51,643 bases of DNA. Origin: an uncultured Muribaculaceae bacterium. GTDB lineage: Bacteria; Bacteroidota; Bacteroidia; Bacteroidales; Muribaculaceae. The stretch's first letter is position 1. Each line of letters begins with the position of its first letter. Both the position numbers and the translations under genes were made by a program. The notes under the pieces were generated by a model. That model did not search any database and had not been told where the DNA came from. It was given only the letters and a program-made list of their open reading frames with translations. The stretch spans positions 1 through 51,643 of the forward strand of contig CALUMJ010000014.1 in NCBI GenBank assembly GCA_944321715.1, read 5' to 3'. Below are positions 8,203-17,220 of this stretch, piece after piece.

Positions 8203-8310
8203 ATGCTTGCGAAAGACAAAATTACGGAAATTTTCTTCACGGCAGACGATTTCTGCAAAATTTTTGACGAGATGTTGCATCGCACTAATGACCGATTCGG
8301 GTTAAAATAA
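8203..8310 (+). pseudogene. N-terminal stub of an IS982-like transposase with one terminal repeat
   Basis: The plus strand from the ATG at 8203 reads MLAKDKITEIFFTADDFCKI FDEML, which matches the N-terminus I know from Bacteroidales IS982-family transposases (xxDKITEIFxxxDDFCKxF). It stops making sense after about 26 residues, where CTAATGACCGATTCGGGTT (8285-8303) follows; that sequence matches the right end of the element at 11941-12130 at 18 of 19 positions. So an IS copy has been internally deleted down to a transposase stub and one end. The rest of 8083-8330 is AT-rich with no other feature. Confidence 0.6.
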
Positions 8311-8330
8311 CATTCATTTTGAAATACAAA

Positions 8331-8366
8331 AAAATGGCGCGTCGGCATTCCCGACGCGCCATTTTT
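8331..8366 (-). terminator. Terminator of the frd/sdh operon
   Basis: A 10-bp GC-rich stem (GGCGCGTCGG with CCGACGCGCC, loop of 5) flanked by A-runs and T-runs on both sides, 19 bases beyond the iron-sulfur subunit stop. It can work in both directions. Confidence 0.85.
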
Positions 8367-8384
8367 ATTTTTGGTGGGTTGTGA

Positions 8385-9140
8385 TTAGTCTTTGAATTTT
8401 GCGCACAGGAACTCGCGGTTGAGGCGGGCGATGTTGCTGAGCTTAATGTTTTTGGGGCATTCGGCTGCACAGGCACCAGTGTTGGTGCAGTTGCCAAATC
8501 CCAGTTCGTCCATCTTGCTTACCATAGCCTTTACGCGGCGAGCAGCCTCGGCACGCCCTTGTGGAAGGAGTGCGAATTGGCTAACCTTTGCCGAAACGAA
8601 AAGCATAGCCGAGCCGTTTTTGCAAGCAGCCACGCAAGCACCGCAACCGATGCATGTTGCCGAGTCCATTGCCTCGTCGGCAGCGGTTTTGGGGATTAAT
8701 ATTGCATTGGCATCTTGTGCGCCGCCGCAGTTGAACGAAACGTAACCGCCGGCTTGCTGTATTTTGTCGAATGCGTTGCGGTCAACCATGAGGTCCTTGA
8801 TGATTGGGAATGCAGCCGAGCGCCAAGGTTCAACGGTGATGGTTTCGCCATCGTGGAAACGACGCATGTATAGCTGGCAAGTGGTGGCACCGGTGGCTGG
8901 GCCATGTGGGTGTCCGTTGATGTAGAGCGAACACATTCCGCAGATGCCTTCGCGGCAGTCGTGGTCGAATGCAATAGGCTCTTCGCCTTTCTCGACCAAC
9001 TGCTCATTAAGGATATCAAGCATTTCAAGGAAAGAAGTGTCGGTGGGTATGTCTTTCATTGGATACTCTTTAAACCCGCCCTGTTCTTTCGGCCCGGCTT
9101 GACGCCAAACTTTGAGAGTGAAACTTATATTTGATTCCAT
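8385..9140 (-). CDS. frdB: Fumarate reductase/succinate dehydrogenase iron-sulfur subunit
   Basis: A 251-residue electron-transfer subunit that passes electrons between the flavoprotein and the membrane cytochrome b. It has an N-terminal 2Fe-2S ferredoxin domain with Cys62, Cys67, Cys70 and Cys88 (CREGICGMC) and a C-terminal domain with [12 protein letters not shown] (Cys163-173) and [13 protein letters not shown] (Cys218-228) for the 4Fe-4S and 3Fe-4S centres. It is the last gene of a C-A-B operon, 23 bases after frdA, and is followed by a strong terminator. In Bacteroides this complex works mainly as fumarate reductase in anaerobic fumarate respiration to succinate; the direction cannot be read from sequence, so sdhB is an equal name. 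Confidence 0.95.
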   Translation of the reverse strand: MESNISFTLKVWRQAGPKEQGGFKEYPMKDIPTDTSFLEMLDILNEQLVEKGEEPIAFDHDCREGICGMCSLYINGHPHGPATGATTCQLYMRRFHDGETITVEPWRSAAFPIIKDLMVDRNAFDKIQQAGGYVSFNCGGAQDANAILIPKTAADEAMDSATCIGCGACVAACKNGSAMLFVSAKVSQFALLPQGRAEAARRVKAMVSKMDELGFGNCTNTGACAAECPKNIKLSNIARLNREFLCAKFKD

Positions 9141-9163
9141 TGTTTAGATACTGTGTTTAAAAG

Positions 9164-11179
9164 TTAAGACTTGTAGTTACGGGTTTGAACCTTGATGGCT
9201 TCGTAGTGCAACGGTTCCTTGATGAGAGTTGGAGCCACTTCATCGGAGCCGTTGTATTTCCAGCACGAAACGTAGAAGTAGTTTTCGTCGTCACGTTTGG
9301 CTTCACCTTCGGGTGTCTGGTATTCTTCGCGGAAGTGACCGCCGCAGCTTTCGTTGCGGTTGAGAGCGTCGTAAGCTATGAGTTCACCCATGGTGATAAA
9401 GTCGTTGAGGCGGAAAGCCTTGTCGAGCTCGATGTTCATGCCCTCTTTCGAGCCTGGAACAAACAGGTTGGTTTCAAATTCCTTGCGCAAGTCTTTGAGC
9501 AGCTTCAAAGCCTTTTCAAGACCTTCCTTGGTGCGTCCCATACCCACATACTCCCACATGATGTGGCCGAGTTCCTTGTGGATAGAGTCAACCGAACGTT
9601 TACCCTTGATGTTCATCAAGTGGTCGATTTTTGCTTGAACTTCTTTTTCGGCCTTGTCAAACTCGGGAGTGTTGGTGCTGAAGTGCGGCACTGTGATTTG
9701 GTCGCTCAGATAGTTTTGTATTGTATATGGCAATACGAAGTAACCATCGGCAAGACCTTGCATGAGGGCCGAAGCACCGAGTCGGTTGGCGCCGTGGTCG
9801 GAGAAGTTGCATTCGCCGATTGCAAACAAGCCCTTTACTGTGGTTTGCAATTCATAGTCAACCCAGATGCCGCCCATTGTGTAGTGGATTGCGGGGTAAA
9901 TCATCATCGGGTTGTAGTAATCCTTGCCGTTGATTGTGCGAGCCAGTTCACCCGGGTTAACGTCGGTGATTTCTTCGTACATGTCGAAGAGGTTGCCATA
10001 ACGCTGGCGAACGGTGTCGATGCCGAGGCGTTCGATACTTTCGGAGAAGTCGAGGAACACGGCAAGGCCTGTATTATTCACGCCATATCCCTTGTCGCAA
10101 CGTTCCTTGGCTGCACGTGATGCTACGTCGCGAGGCACGAGGTTGCCGAATGCCGGATAGCGGCGTTCGAGATAGTAGTCGCGGTCTTCTTCGGGAATGT
10201 CGCTACCTTTCTTGCGGCCTTCTTGCAGAGCTTTGGCATCTTCGAGTTTCTTAGGTACCCAAATGCGGCCGTCGTTACGCAACGACTCGGACATAAGTGT
10301 CAGTTTGGATTGCTTGTCGCCATGCACAGGGATGCAAGTCGGGTGGATTTGCACGAAAGCAGGGTTGGCGAAGAAAGCCCCCTTGCGGTAGCAAGCCATG
10401 GCTGCGCTACAGTTGCAGGCCATTGCGTTGGTCGAAAGGAAGTAGGTGTTGCCATAACCGCCAGTGGCGATTACCACAGCGTGGGCTGCAAAACGTTCGA
10501 GCTTGCCGGTGACGAGGTTGCGTGCTATGATACCACGTGCGCGGCCGTCGATAATTACGATGTCGTGCATTTCATAGCGGTTGTAGCTCTTCACCTTGCC
10601 CATTTGTATCTGGCGGTTGAGCGACGAATATGCGCCGAGCAGCAATTGTTGCCCTGTCTGACCTTTGGCATAGAATGTACGAGATACTTGTGCGCCGCCA
10701 AACGAACGGTTGGCCAGAGTGCCGCCATATTCGCGTGCGAAAGGAACGCCTTGTGCCACACATTGGTCGATGATGGCATTTGAAACTTCGGCAAGGCGGT
10801 AAACATTGGCTTCACGTGCGCGATAGTCGCCACCTTTTACAGTGTCGTAGAACAGACGGTAAATCGAGTCGCCATCGTTTTGGTAGTTCTTGGCTGCATT
10901 GATACCACCCTGTGCGGCAATCGAGTGTGCGCGTCGTGGCGAGTCTTGGATGCAGAAGTTAAGTACGTTGAACCCCATTTCGGCAAGTGTCGAAGCAGCC
11001 GATGCGCCAGCAAGGCCAGTGCCGACAACGATTATGTCTAAGCGGCGTTTGTTGGCAGGGTTGACGAGCTTTTGGTGGGCCTTGTAGTTAGTCCATTTTT
11101 CCGCTATCGGACCTTCGGGAATTTTAGAATCGAGGACCGTTTGGGCGGCATTATTTTTATCTTTCTTAATATCTTCCAT
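9164..11179 (-). CDS. frdA: Fumarate reductase/succinate dehydrogenase flavoprotein subunit
   Basis: A 671-residue catalytic subunit that interconverts fumarate and succinate with covalently bound FAD. The N-terminus carries the FAD-binding signature [19 protein letters not shown] (about residues 52-70) and [11 protein letters not shown] (about 85-95), the block holding the histidine usually modified by [23 protein letters not shown] and [12 protein letters not shown] are typical active-site neighbourhoods. The length fits the B-type Bacteroidetes/epsilon-proteobacterial enzyme. It lies 49 bases after the cytochrome gene and 23 bases before frdB. Confidence 0.95.
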   Translation of the reverse strand: MEDIKKDKNNAAQTVLDSKIPEGPIAEKWTNYKAHQKLVNPANKRRLDIIVVGTGLAGASAASTLAEMGFNVLNFCIQDSPRRAHSIAAQGGINAAKNYQNDGDSIYRLFYDTVKGGDYRAREANVYRLAEVSNAIIDQCVAQGVPFAREYGGTLANRSFGGAQVSRTFYAKGQTGQQLLLGAYSSLNRQIQMGKVKSYNRYEMHDIVIIDGRARGIIARNLVTGKLERFAAHAVVIATGGYGNTYFLSTNAMACNCSAAMACYRKGAFFANPAFVQIHPTCIPVHGDKQSKLTLMSESLRNDGRIWVPKKLEDAKALQEGRKKGSDIPEEDRDYYLERRYPAFGNLVPRDVASRAAKERCDKGYGVNNTGLAVFLDFSESIERLGIDTVRQRYGNLFDMYEEITDVNPGELARTINGKDYYNPMMIYPAIHYTMGGIWVDYELQTTVKGLFAIGECNFSDHGANRLGASALMQGLADGYFVLPYTIQNYLSDQITVPHFSTNTPEFDKAEKEVQAKIDHLMNIKGKRSVDSIHKELGHIMWEYVGMGRTKEGLEKALKLLKDLRKEFETNLFVPGSKEGMNIELDKAFRLNDFITMGELIAYDALNRNESCGGHFREEYQTPEGEAKRDDENYFYVSCWKYNGSDEVAPTLIKEPLHYEAIKVQTRNYKS

Positions 11180-11228
11180 TTCAGTATTGAAGTTTTAAAG
11201 AGGTTTATTACTTTGCCATGAGGGAAAA

Positions 11229-11879
11229 TTACAACATAAATGTAAACCAGATAGCTTCAATGGCAAAAAGCAAGCATACGATTGTAGCCCAAACGTTGGA
11301 AGTGGCTTTCAGGCGTTCCAACCAAATGCTATTGTTGGCGCCAAGCGACTGGAATGCGCTCCAGAAGCCGTGTGTCATGTGGAACCACAAAGCGATGAAC
11401 CCGATGAGGTAAACCGGCAAAACCCAAACTTGGCTGAAAGTGGTTTCGATGAAGTACATTCCTGGTTCGATGTGTTCGCCGAGGAGTTCGGGCAATTGCA
11501 TTTTAGCCCAGAATTGCACCAAGTGTACAATCATGAAGCACACTACGATAATCCCCAGCACGAGCATGTTCTGTGATGCCCATTCCACATTGGCAGGGCG
11601 TTTGCTCACTTGATAAGCATCGTTGCCACGTGCGCGGCGGTTTTGCAAAGTGAGCCAAAACGAATAGATAATGTGAATTACGAACCCGGCAGCGAGAACG
11701 AGTGTGCCGAGAATCGCATACCAGTTGGCGCCGAGGAAACTGCAGATGGCGTTATACCCTTCGGCAGAGAATATCGCCACAGCGTTCATCAGCACGTGGA
11801 AGGTTACGAATAGGACGAGGAAAAGCCCAGTGACTCCCATCACCATTTTCCTGCCTACGGACGAATTTGTTAACCACAT
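11229..11879 (-). CDS. frdC: Fumarate reductase/succinate dehydrogenase cytochrome b subunit
   Basis: A 216-residue membrane anchor with five predicted membrane helices (for example VTGLFLVLFVTFHVLMNAVA, WYAILGTLVLAAGFVIHIIY, MLVLGIIVVCFMIVHLVQFW, VWVLPVYLIGFIALWFHMTH and VWATIVCLLFAIEAIWFTFM). Histidines in these helices (FHVLMN, VIHIIYSFW, MIVHLVQFW, FHMTHGFWSA) are the expected haem ligands of a di-haem B-type cytochrome b558 that reacts with menaquinone. First gene of the C-A-B operon. No clean TAnnTTTG box was found in the AT-rich upstream region. Confidence 0.93.
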   Translation of the reverse strand: MWLTNSSVGRKMVMGVTGLFLVLFVTFHVLMNAVAIFSAEGYNAICSFLGANWYAILGTLVLAAGFVIHIIYSFWLTLQNRRARGNDAYQVSKRPANVEWASQNMLVLGIIVVCFMIVHLVQFWAKMQLPELLGEHIEPGMYFIETTFSQVWVLPVYLIGFIALWFHMTHGFWSAFQSLGANNSIWLERLKATSNVWATIVCLLFAIEAIWFTFML

Positions 11880-11940
11880 AGTAGTTCTGAATTAAGTGTT
11901 AATAAATTTGATTTATGTTATATTTAGAAATTCATTGTTT

Positions 11941-12130
11941 AACCCCAATCGGTAATTAGACCGCAAAAAGTGAATTTCATAGAGCATTTTCAAAATGCTT
12001 TCATTCTCTTGCCGGCATATTGTTTGCCGATTTGTTGCGGCATAGTCCACTACGCCTTTACCAAAGTTGTCAACCAATCTGCTCGATAGTAGAATGAAAT
12101 CATTTTGAAATCTAATGACCGATTTGGGTT
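11941..12130. repeat. Non-coding MITE-like element with IS982-like ends
   Basis: This 343-base intergenic region holds a 190-base element with inverted ends: 11941-11960 (AACCCCAATCGGTAATTAGA) and 12111-12130 (TCTAATGACCGATTTGGGTT) match at 18 of 20 positions after inversion. Just inside are further inverted blocks (TGAATTTCAT / ATGAAATCA). The right end is nearly identical to the end at 8285-8303 next to a transposase stub, which suggests an element mobilised by an IS982-type transposase. No coding potential inside. Confidence 0.65.
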
Positions 12131-12222
12131 GAACCGCACCAAAACAGTTTCTCCGTGCAAAATTATTGCATTTCGACGTTACTGCAAAAATTAAAGAAAA
12201 AATTCTTTAAATAAAATTTGCT

Positions 12223-14562
12223 TTAACGGCGTTTGGCGCGCTTTTTTTCATCTTTCTTTTTACTGCCACGCTTTGCTGTGCGCTTGCGGCTACGTCCTCC
12301 GCCATTGATGCTCTCGTATTCATCGCGCATCTTGTCGCGGCGCGATTCTTTCCGTCGCGATGTCGTTGAAGCGACGGTGATTGGAGCCGAGTCAATGTGG
12401 TGGGTGCCGACAGGGTGTTTCTCGTCGATGAGAGCCATGTCGAGTTGCTTTTTCACCAAGTCGGCGCGAGCGATTTGCACAGTGACGTGGTCGCCAAGTC
12501 GGTAGCGTTTCTTTTGTCGTCGGCCTATGAGGCAATAGTTCTTGTCGTCAAATTCGTAGTAGTCGTCTTCGAGGTCACGGATAGGGACAAGTCCTTCGCA
12601 CTTGTTTTCGTCGATTTCCACATATAATCCCCATTCAGTGACTCCCGAGATTGTTCCTTCATATACCTTGCCAAGGCGTTCGCCCATGAACTCCACTTGC
12701 TTGTATTTAATCGAAGCCCGTTCGGCCTGGGCAGCAAGTTGTTCCATTTCACTTGAGTGCTTGCATTGCTCTTCCACTTTTTCCTGGTTGGCACTGCGTC
12801 CGCCAGCCTTGTAGCGGTCGAGCAGGCGGTGTACCATCACGTCGGGATACCGGCGTATGGGGGAGGTGAAATGGGTGTAATAGTCGAATGCCAGCCCGTA
12901 GTGCCCGATGTTGACTGTCGAATATATGGCTTTAGCCATTGAGCGGATGGCGAGTATCGACAGCATGTTTTCTTCGGGTGCGCCCTTGATGTCGGTCAGC
13001 AGCTTGTTGAGCGACTTGTTGACCTCCGATGCAGTGCCTGTAGTCTTGATTTTTCTCCCGAACGAACGCACAATTTCGGCAAAATTGTCTAGGCGTTCTT
13101 CCATAGGTTTGTCGTGGATGCGGTAAACAAATGTCTTGGCTTTCTTTCCGCTTGGCACCTTGCCGATGCTCTCGGCTACTTTACGGTTGGCCAAAAGCAT
13201 GAATTCCTCGATTAATTTGTTGGCATCTTTCGACACCTTGAAATATACGTCAATCGGTTTCCCTTGCTCGTCGATGTCGAATCTTACCTCGAAGCGGTCA
13301 AAGTCAACAGCACCATTTTCATATCGGCGGCGGCGCAATATTTTGGCAAGTCGGTCGAGGACAAGTATTTCGTCGGCATAGTCGCCTTTACCGGTTTCGA
13401 TGATTTCTTGCGCCTCTTCGTAGGTGAACCGGCGGTTGCTGCGAATCACCGTGTGGCAAATCTCGGTATTCAGCACGTTGGCGTCGTCGTCCATTTCGAC
13501 AATGCATGAGTATGTGAGTTTTTCCTCATCGGGACGGAGCGAACATATTTCGTTGCAAAGACGTTCGGGCAGCATAGGCACAGTACGGTCAACCAAGTAA
13601 ACCGATGTGGCGCGATTATAAGCCTCGCGGTCGATGATTGAGCCCGGAGTGACGTAATGCGATACGTCGGCGATGTGTACACCCACTTGCCAGTTGCCAT
13701 TAGGCAATTTTTGTAGCGACAGAGCGTCGTCAAAGTCTTTGGCGTCTTTTGGGTCGATTGTAAATGTCACCACATCTCGCATATCCTTGCGAGCGGCGAT
13801 GATTTCGGGCGTGATTGTCGCATCGATTTCGTCGGCGGCTTTTTCCACTTCCTCGGGGTATCGGTATGGCAGCCCGTATTCGGCAAGGATTGCATGGATT
13901 TCGGCATTGTTTTCGCCAGCAGCGCCCAATATATCGATGATTTCGCCGACGGGGCTGTTGGCATCGTCGGGCCAATCGATTATTTTAGCCACAGCCTTGT
14001 CGCCTTGCTTGCCACCTTTCAGCTTGTCAAGCGGGATAAGGATGTCGGTAGCGAGGTATTTGCTGTCGGTGATGAGGTGCGCAAAGTATTTTTCTACTTG
14101 CAGCGTGCCGATGAACACCTGTTCTTTCTTTTCGATGATTTCAATAACCTCGGCTTCGGGTTCAAATCCACGTCGTTGCGCCGAGATGTGCACTTGCACA
14201 CGGTCGCCATTGAGGGCGTGCATCGAGTTTCGCTCGGCAACGAATATGGCTTCGCCTTCCTGGTCGAGGATAACGCTGTTCTTGCCATTGCTGCGGCGTA
14301 CAAATGTGCCAGTGGCAACGTTGCTGCGCGATTTTGATTTAAACCGTCCTGGATTTACTTCGACAAGCAGTCCTTCGAGAGCAAGTTCTTCGAGAACTTC
14401 CACAACGAGGGCGCGTTGCTTGGGCGTTTCGGCTCCGATTGCGGCCGACACTTGTTTGTAATTGTAAGGTATGTTTTCTTCTCGGTTGAAGAAGTCAATC
14501 ACTTGACTTTCTGTTTCTTTCTTTTTTCGAGATGCCTTTTTTCCTTCCTGGTCGTTTGCCAT
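12223..14562 (-). CDS. rnr: Ribonuclease R
   Basis: A 779-residue 3'-to-5' exoribonuclease that degrades structured RNA. In order: a basic leader, a winged-helix-like segment (about 20-75), a cold-shock/OB region (about 80-230), the RNB catalytic domain with the aspartate cluster DPKDAKDFDDALSL (about 268-281) and HYGLAFDYYTHFTSPIRRYPD near 570, an S1 domain (GTISGVTEWGLYVEID, about 640-720), and a strongly basic tail ending KKKDEKKRAKRR. The tail is typical of RNase R, where it aids RNA binding. Monocistronic in this window; no close partner. Confidence 0.95.
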   Translation of the reverse strand: MANDQEGKKASRKKKETESQVIDFFNREENIPYNYKQVSAAIGAETPKQRALVVEVLEELALEGLLVEVNPGRFKSKSRSNVATGTFVRRSNGKNSVILDQEGEAIFVAERNSMHALNGDRVQVHISAQRRGFEPEAEVIEIIEKKEQVFIGTLQVEKYFAHLITDSKYLATDILIPLDKLKGGKQGDKAVAKIIDWPDDANSPVGEIIDILGAAGENNAEIHAILAEYGLPYRYPEEVEKAADEIDATITPEIIAARKDMRDVVTFTIDPKDAKDFDDALSLQKLPNGNWQVGVHIADVSHYVTPGSIIDREAYNRATSVYLVDRTVPMLPERLCNEICSLRPDEEKLTYSCIVEMDDDANVLNTEICHTVIRSNRRFTYEEAQEIIETGKGDYADEILVLDRLAKILRRRRYENGAVDFDRFEVRFDIDEQGKPIDVYFKVSKDANKLIEEFMLLANRKVAESIGKVPSGKKAKTFVYRIHDKPMEERLDNFAEIVRSFGRKIKTTGTASEVNKSLNKLLTDIKGAPEENMLSILAIRSMAKAIYSTVNIGHYGLAFDYYTHFTSPIRRYPDVMVHRLLDRYKAGGRSANQEKVEEQCKHSSEMEQLAAQAERASIKYKQVEFMGERLGKVYEGTISGVTEWGLYVEIDENKCEGLVPIRDLEDDYYEFDDKNYCLIGRRQKKRYRLGDHVTVQIARADLVKKQLDMALIDEKHPVGTHHIDSAPITVASTTSRRKESRRDKMRDEYESINGGGRSRKRTAKRGSKKKDEKKRAKRR

Positions 14563-14775
14563 AATACAGGGATTTAAAGAGGGTTAATACCAGTATAATA
14601 GGACATGAAATTCCTGCTTACCAGTTATGATGTTACAAATTTAAGTTTTTTTTCTTTTAAAATGAAATATGCCCGTCCGTTAAAATGCGCAAAAGTGGAA
14701 TTTGTGCGGGGGGGATTCAAACTTTCACCAAATTCGTTGGCGACTTTTGCAAAAAAAGAATGTATTCAGGAAATC

Positions 14776-15510
14776 ATTTTTCTGCCCGATGGCAGCACTC
14801 GTCCCTTGTTGTATTTCTGTGATGTGAAGGTCGTTCCAGGCGAAATCGAGCAACGGCGCGAGGACTTGAAGAGTAACAAAACATTGACGGCACGTCTGGA
14901 AAACCGCGACTTGGGTAGTGCAGTGAATGAGCTTAGACAGGTTCTCGACAGCCAGATTACTTTGCCCTCGGGTTACAGCATCTCGTTTGGAGGGGCATAC
15001 GCCGAGCAGCAACAGTCGTTCCGCGAATTGGCTATGATACTCGGCCTTGCCACGTTGCTGGTGTTGACGGTGCTCATGTTTCTGTTTCGCGAGTGGCGCA
15101 TTTCGTTGGCAGTGCTGGCAGTTTCTTTGTTGGGTATTTGTGGTTGCTTGCTGGCACTTTGGGTTACAGGCATTCCGCTCAACGTTAGCAGCTACACGGG
15201 TATCATCATGATTGTTGGCATTTTGGCCGAAAATTCCATATTCACCGTATGGCAATATAAAATGAACCGCATGAGCGGCGGTAATGTAGATGAAGCGGTA
15301 GATTACGCCATAGCTTTGCGCATACGCCCGAAGCTGATGACCGCCATTGGCGCAGTCCTTGCCTTGATGCCGCTTGCCCTCGGCATGGGAATGGGAGCGC
15401 AGATGCAACAGCCGCTTGCAGTGGCTGTGATAGGCGGGTTTGTTGTGGGATTGCCATTGCTCTTGGTGGTGCTGCCCACGCTGATGCGGAGGATTTACCG
15501 AAACGATTAA
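14776..15510 (+). pseudogene. C-terminal fragment of a heavy-metal/drug RND efflux permease
   Basis: From FLPDGSTRPL onward the reading frame matches the last quarter of CzcA/CusA-like RND permeases: GEIEQRREDL, ARLENRDLGSAVNE, LPSGYSISFGGAYAEQQQSF, then transmembrane helices and RLRPKLMT-like and LALGMGMGAQMQQPLAVAVIGGF blocks, ending at a normal C-terminus. Family members have about 1000 residues or more; only about 244 remain. The frame extends back to an ATG at 14605, but that added stretch shows no RND similarity and crosses the fragment boundary near 14776. No adaptor or outer-membrane partner is adjacent, so this is a remnant. Confidence 0.85.
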
Positions 15511-15628
15511 AGTGGCAGCCTTGCCAGCGCATTTGTTACTGCCACAATGCACAGTTCTGTGTGAACGCAACCGGGTGCGATATTAGCAAAAAGACACGGC
15601 TCTTTCATTTAAATGCAGCACCTGGGAA

Positions 15629-15970
15629 GGTGTATCAAAATAGCGATGCCTGAAACAATCAGCATTGCAGGCAGGTAATTGTGTAGAGCTGTCATATCAT
15701 GTCGGCTCGTTACTGCCACATTTACATCGTATTAAGGTTGTGTTCGAGCTGTCATCGAAGGTGCATCAAAATTGGAATACTGTAGATAAATGTAGAGACG
15801 CGATTTATCGCGTCTGCTTCGGCTGAATATACAATTATCTAATATACAGCATAATGAATTGTTGCAATGGCAGACGCGATAAATCGCGTCTCTACAAAAA
15901 CACAAAAAAATTTGAATTTTGATACACCCTCTACAACAAAGTAAATGAATTTGCTATTTTGATACAGCCC
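15629..15970. repeat. MITE-like element, outer copy D with nested copy inside
   Basis: The 596-base gap between the RND remnant and the EamA gene is mostly repeats. The outer ends are GGTGTATCAAAATAGC (15629-15644) and GCTATTTTGATACAGCCC (15953-15970), the same ends as copies A and B but 342 bases apart. The excess length is explained by a second element of standard size nested inside (15759-15930). The outer copy keeps degraded cargo (GTAGAGCTGTCAT near 15681-15695 and GAGCTGTCAT near 15746-15755). Confidence 0.7.
15759..15930. repeat. MITE-like element, inner copy E with a different palindrome
   Basis: A 172-base element with ends AGGTGCATCAAAATT (from 15759) and AATTTTGATACACCCT (to 15930). 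Its cargo differs from A and B: GTAGAGACGCGATTTATCGCGTCT at 15792-15815 and its inverse AGACGCGATAAATCGCGTCTCTAC at 15872-15895. Same architecture (end, palindrome, spacer, inverted palindrome, end) with a swapped palindrome. Confidence 0.75.
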
Positions 15971-16071
15971 CTACATAACCTGCAGATTGCGGGTACGTGT
16001 GTACATGATGATGATGGAGGTGGAGCTTCAAAATTTCTACAAAATTGTGCCTTATTTTTGTGCGGATAGGA

Positions 16072-16079
16072 TAATTTTG
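16072..16079 (+). promoter_or_regulatory. -7 box upstream of the EamA gene
   Basis: TAATTTTG matches the Bacteroidales -7 consensus and lies 27 bases before the ATG at 16107. No well-spaced TTTG -33 box was found, so this is a weaker call. Confidence 0.4.
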
Positions 16080-16106
16080 CACCGTTTTAGACATGGAGGT
16101 ATAGCT

Positions 16107-16523
16107 ATGTGGAAATACTATGCGTTGCTGTCGGCTTTTTTTGCCGCATTGACGGCCATTTTTGCGAAAGTGGGCGTGAAGGATATTAATTCGGACTTGG
16201 CGACCGCTATTCGAACCACTGTCATTCTGCTATTGACGTGGGGGATAGTGCTGTTTGGCTCGCATGTGGGTGAAATAAAGGAAATCCCGCGCCACGCATG
16301 GCTATTCTTGGTATTGAGCGGGTTGGCGACTGGCTTGTCGTGGCTGTTTTATTTCAAAGCATTGCAATTGGGCGATGTGTCGCGTGTGGCACCGATTGAC
16401 AAATTGAGCGTGGTGATAACCATAGTCCTTTCGTTCTTGTTCTTGAAAGAAACCGTCAGCCTGCGGGTCGTGGCCGGTGCATTGTTAATTACAGGCGGAA
16501 GCATCTTAATGTTGGTCAAATAA
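16107..16523 (+). CDS. Small EamA/DMT-family membrane transporter (single domain)
   Basis: A 138-residue integral membrane protein with about five helices, beginning MWKYYALLSAFFAALTAIFAKVGV and including GLSWLFYFKALQLGDVSRVAPIDKLSVV, the typical EamA half-transporter motif. Single-domain EamA proteins act as dimers or hetero-dimers; the substrate is unknown. A longer reading from 15987 is rejected because a TAATTTTG promoter box lies at 16072 and hydrophobic sequence starts only at 16107. Its stop (16521-16523) overlaps the expected start of the response regulator, implying translational coupling. Confidence 0.85.
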   Translation: MWKYYALLSAFFAALTAIFAKVGVKDINSDLATAIRTTVILLLTWGIVLFGSHVGEIKEIPRHAWLFLVLSGLATGLSWLFYFKALQLGDVSRVAPIDKLSVVITIVLSFLFLKETVSLRVVAGALLITGGSILMLVK

Positions 16524-16528
16524 AATTA

Positions 16529-17200
16529 TTGATAGTAGAAGATGAGCGTGAGTTGTCGGACAGCATGGTGGCATACCTTAGTTCCGAAAATTATGTGTGC
16601 GAACAGGCATTCACTTATAGCGAAGCACGGACTAAAGTCGCGCTTTATGATTACGACTGTGTGCTGTTAGACTTAATGTTGCCTGGTGGTAACGGGTTGG
16701 ATATTTTGCGCGACATACGTCGGCGACAAAACCCGACAGGTGTCATTATCATATCGGCCAAGGGGGCGCTCGACGACAAGGTGGCCGGCTTGGAAATCGG
16801 GGCGGACGATTATTTGGCAAAGCCGTTCCACTTGGCCGAGCTCTCGATGCGCATTTATGCCATAATCAGGCGCAGGGAGTTTTCGGCCAGCAATATATTG
16901 CGCAGCAATGGCATTGAGATTAACCTGCCAGCCAAGTCGGTCAGTGTAAATGGCAGCCAAGTAATACTCACGCGGACCGAATATGAGCTTTTGCTCTTTT
17001 TCATAGGCAACCGCAACAGGGTCATTTCAAAGGCATCGATGGCAGAACACCTAAGTGGCGACATGGCCGACATGCTTGACAACTATGATTTTGTATATAC
17101 GCATATCAAAAACTTGAAGGCCAAGCTCGCCGAGGCTGGGGTGCGCGACTGCATCAGTAATGTATATGGCACGGGGTATAAGTGGATGGATAGCAATTGA
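16529..17200 (+). CDS. OmpR-family response regulator with damaged start codon
   Basis: A receiver domain (acidic pocket VEDE, phospho-acceptor Asp in LLDLMLPGGNG, Lys in YLAKPF) followed by an OmpR-type winged-helix DNA-binding domain (LTRTEYELLLFF, NYDFVYTHIKNLKAKL, VYGTGYKW). The usual beginning of the family is MK(I/L)LIVEDE. In this frame the sequence reads ATA AAA TTA TTG ATA GTA GAA from 16520, so the expected ATG is ATA; the ATA overlaps the EamA stop as ATAA where ATGA would be normal. The coordinates use the first canonical alternative, TTG at 16529. It is partnered with the downstream kinase, which is itself frameshifted. Confidence 0.8.
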   Translation: MIVEDERELSDSMVAYLSSENYVCEQAFTYSEARTKVALYDYDCVLLDLMLPGGNGLDILRDIRRRQNPTGVIIISAKGALDDKVAGLEIGADDYLAKPFHLAELSMRIYAIIRRREFSASNILRSNGIEINLPAKSVSVNGSQVILTRTEYELLLFFIGNRNRVISKASMAEHLSGDMADMLDNYDFVYTHIKNLKAKLAEAGVRDCISNVYGTGYKWMDSN

Positions 17201-17220
17201 CAATTAATCATTGATGAATT

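Noticed and set aside
9185-10120. Long plus-strand reading frame (311 codons) inside frdA
   Set aside because: It is antisense to a clear FrdA frame with all flavoprotein motifs; its translation has no recognisable domain and reflects codon bias of the opposite strand.
13673-14461. Plus-strand reading frame of 262 codons inside rnr
   Set aside because: Antisense to the RNase R catalytic and OB domains; Ser/Arg-rich composition typical of a shadow frame.
14725-15570. Minus-strand reading frame of 281 codons over the RND fragment
   Set aside because: His/Gln-rich composition, antisense to clear RND transmembrane motifs.
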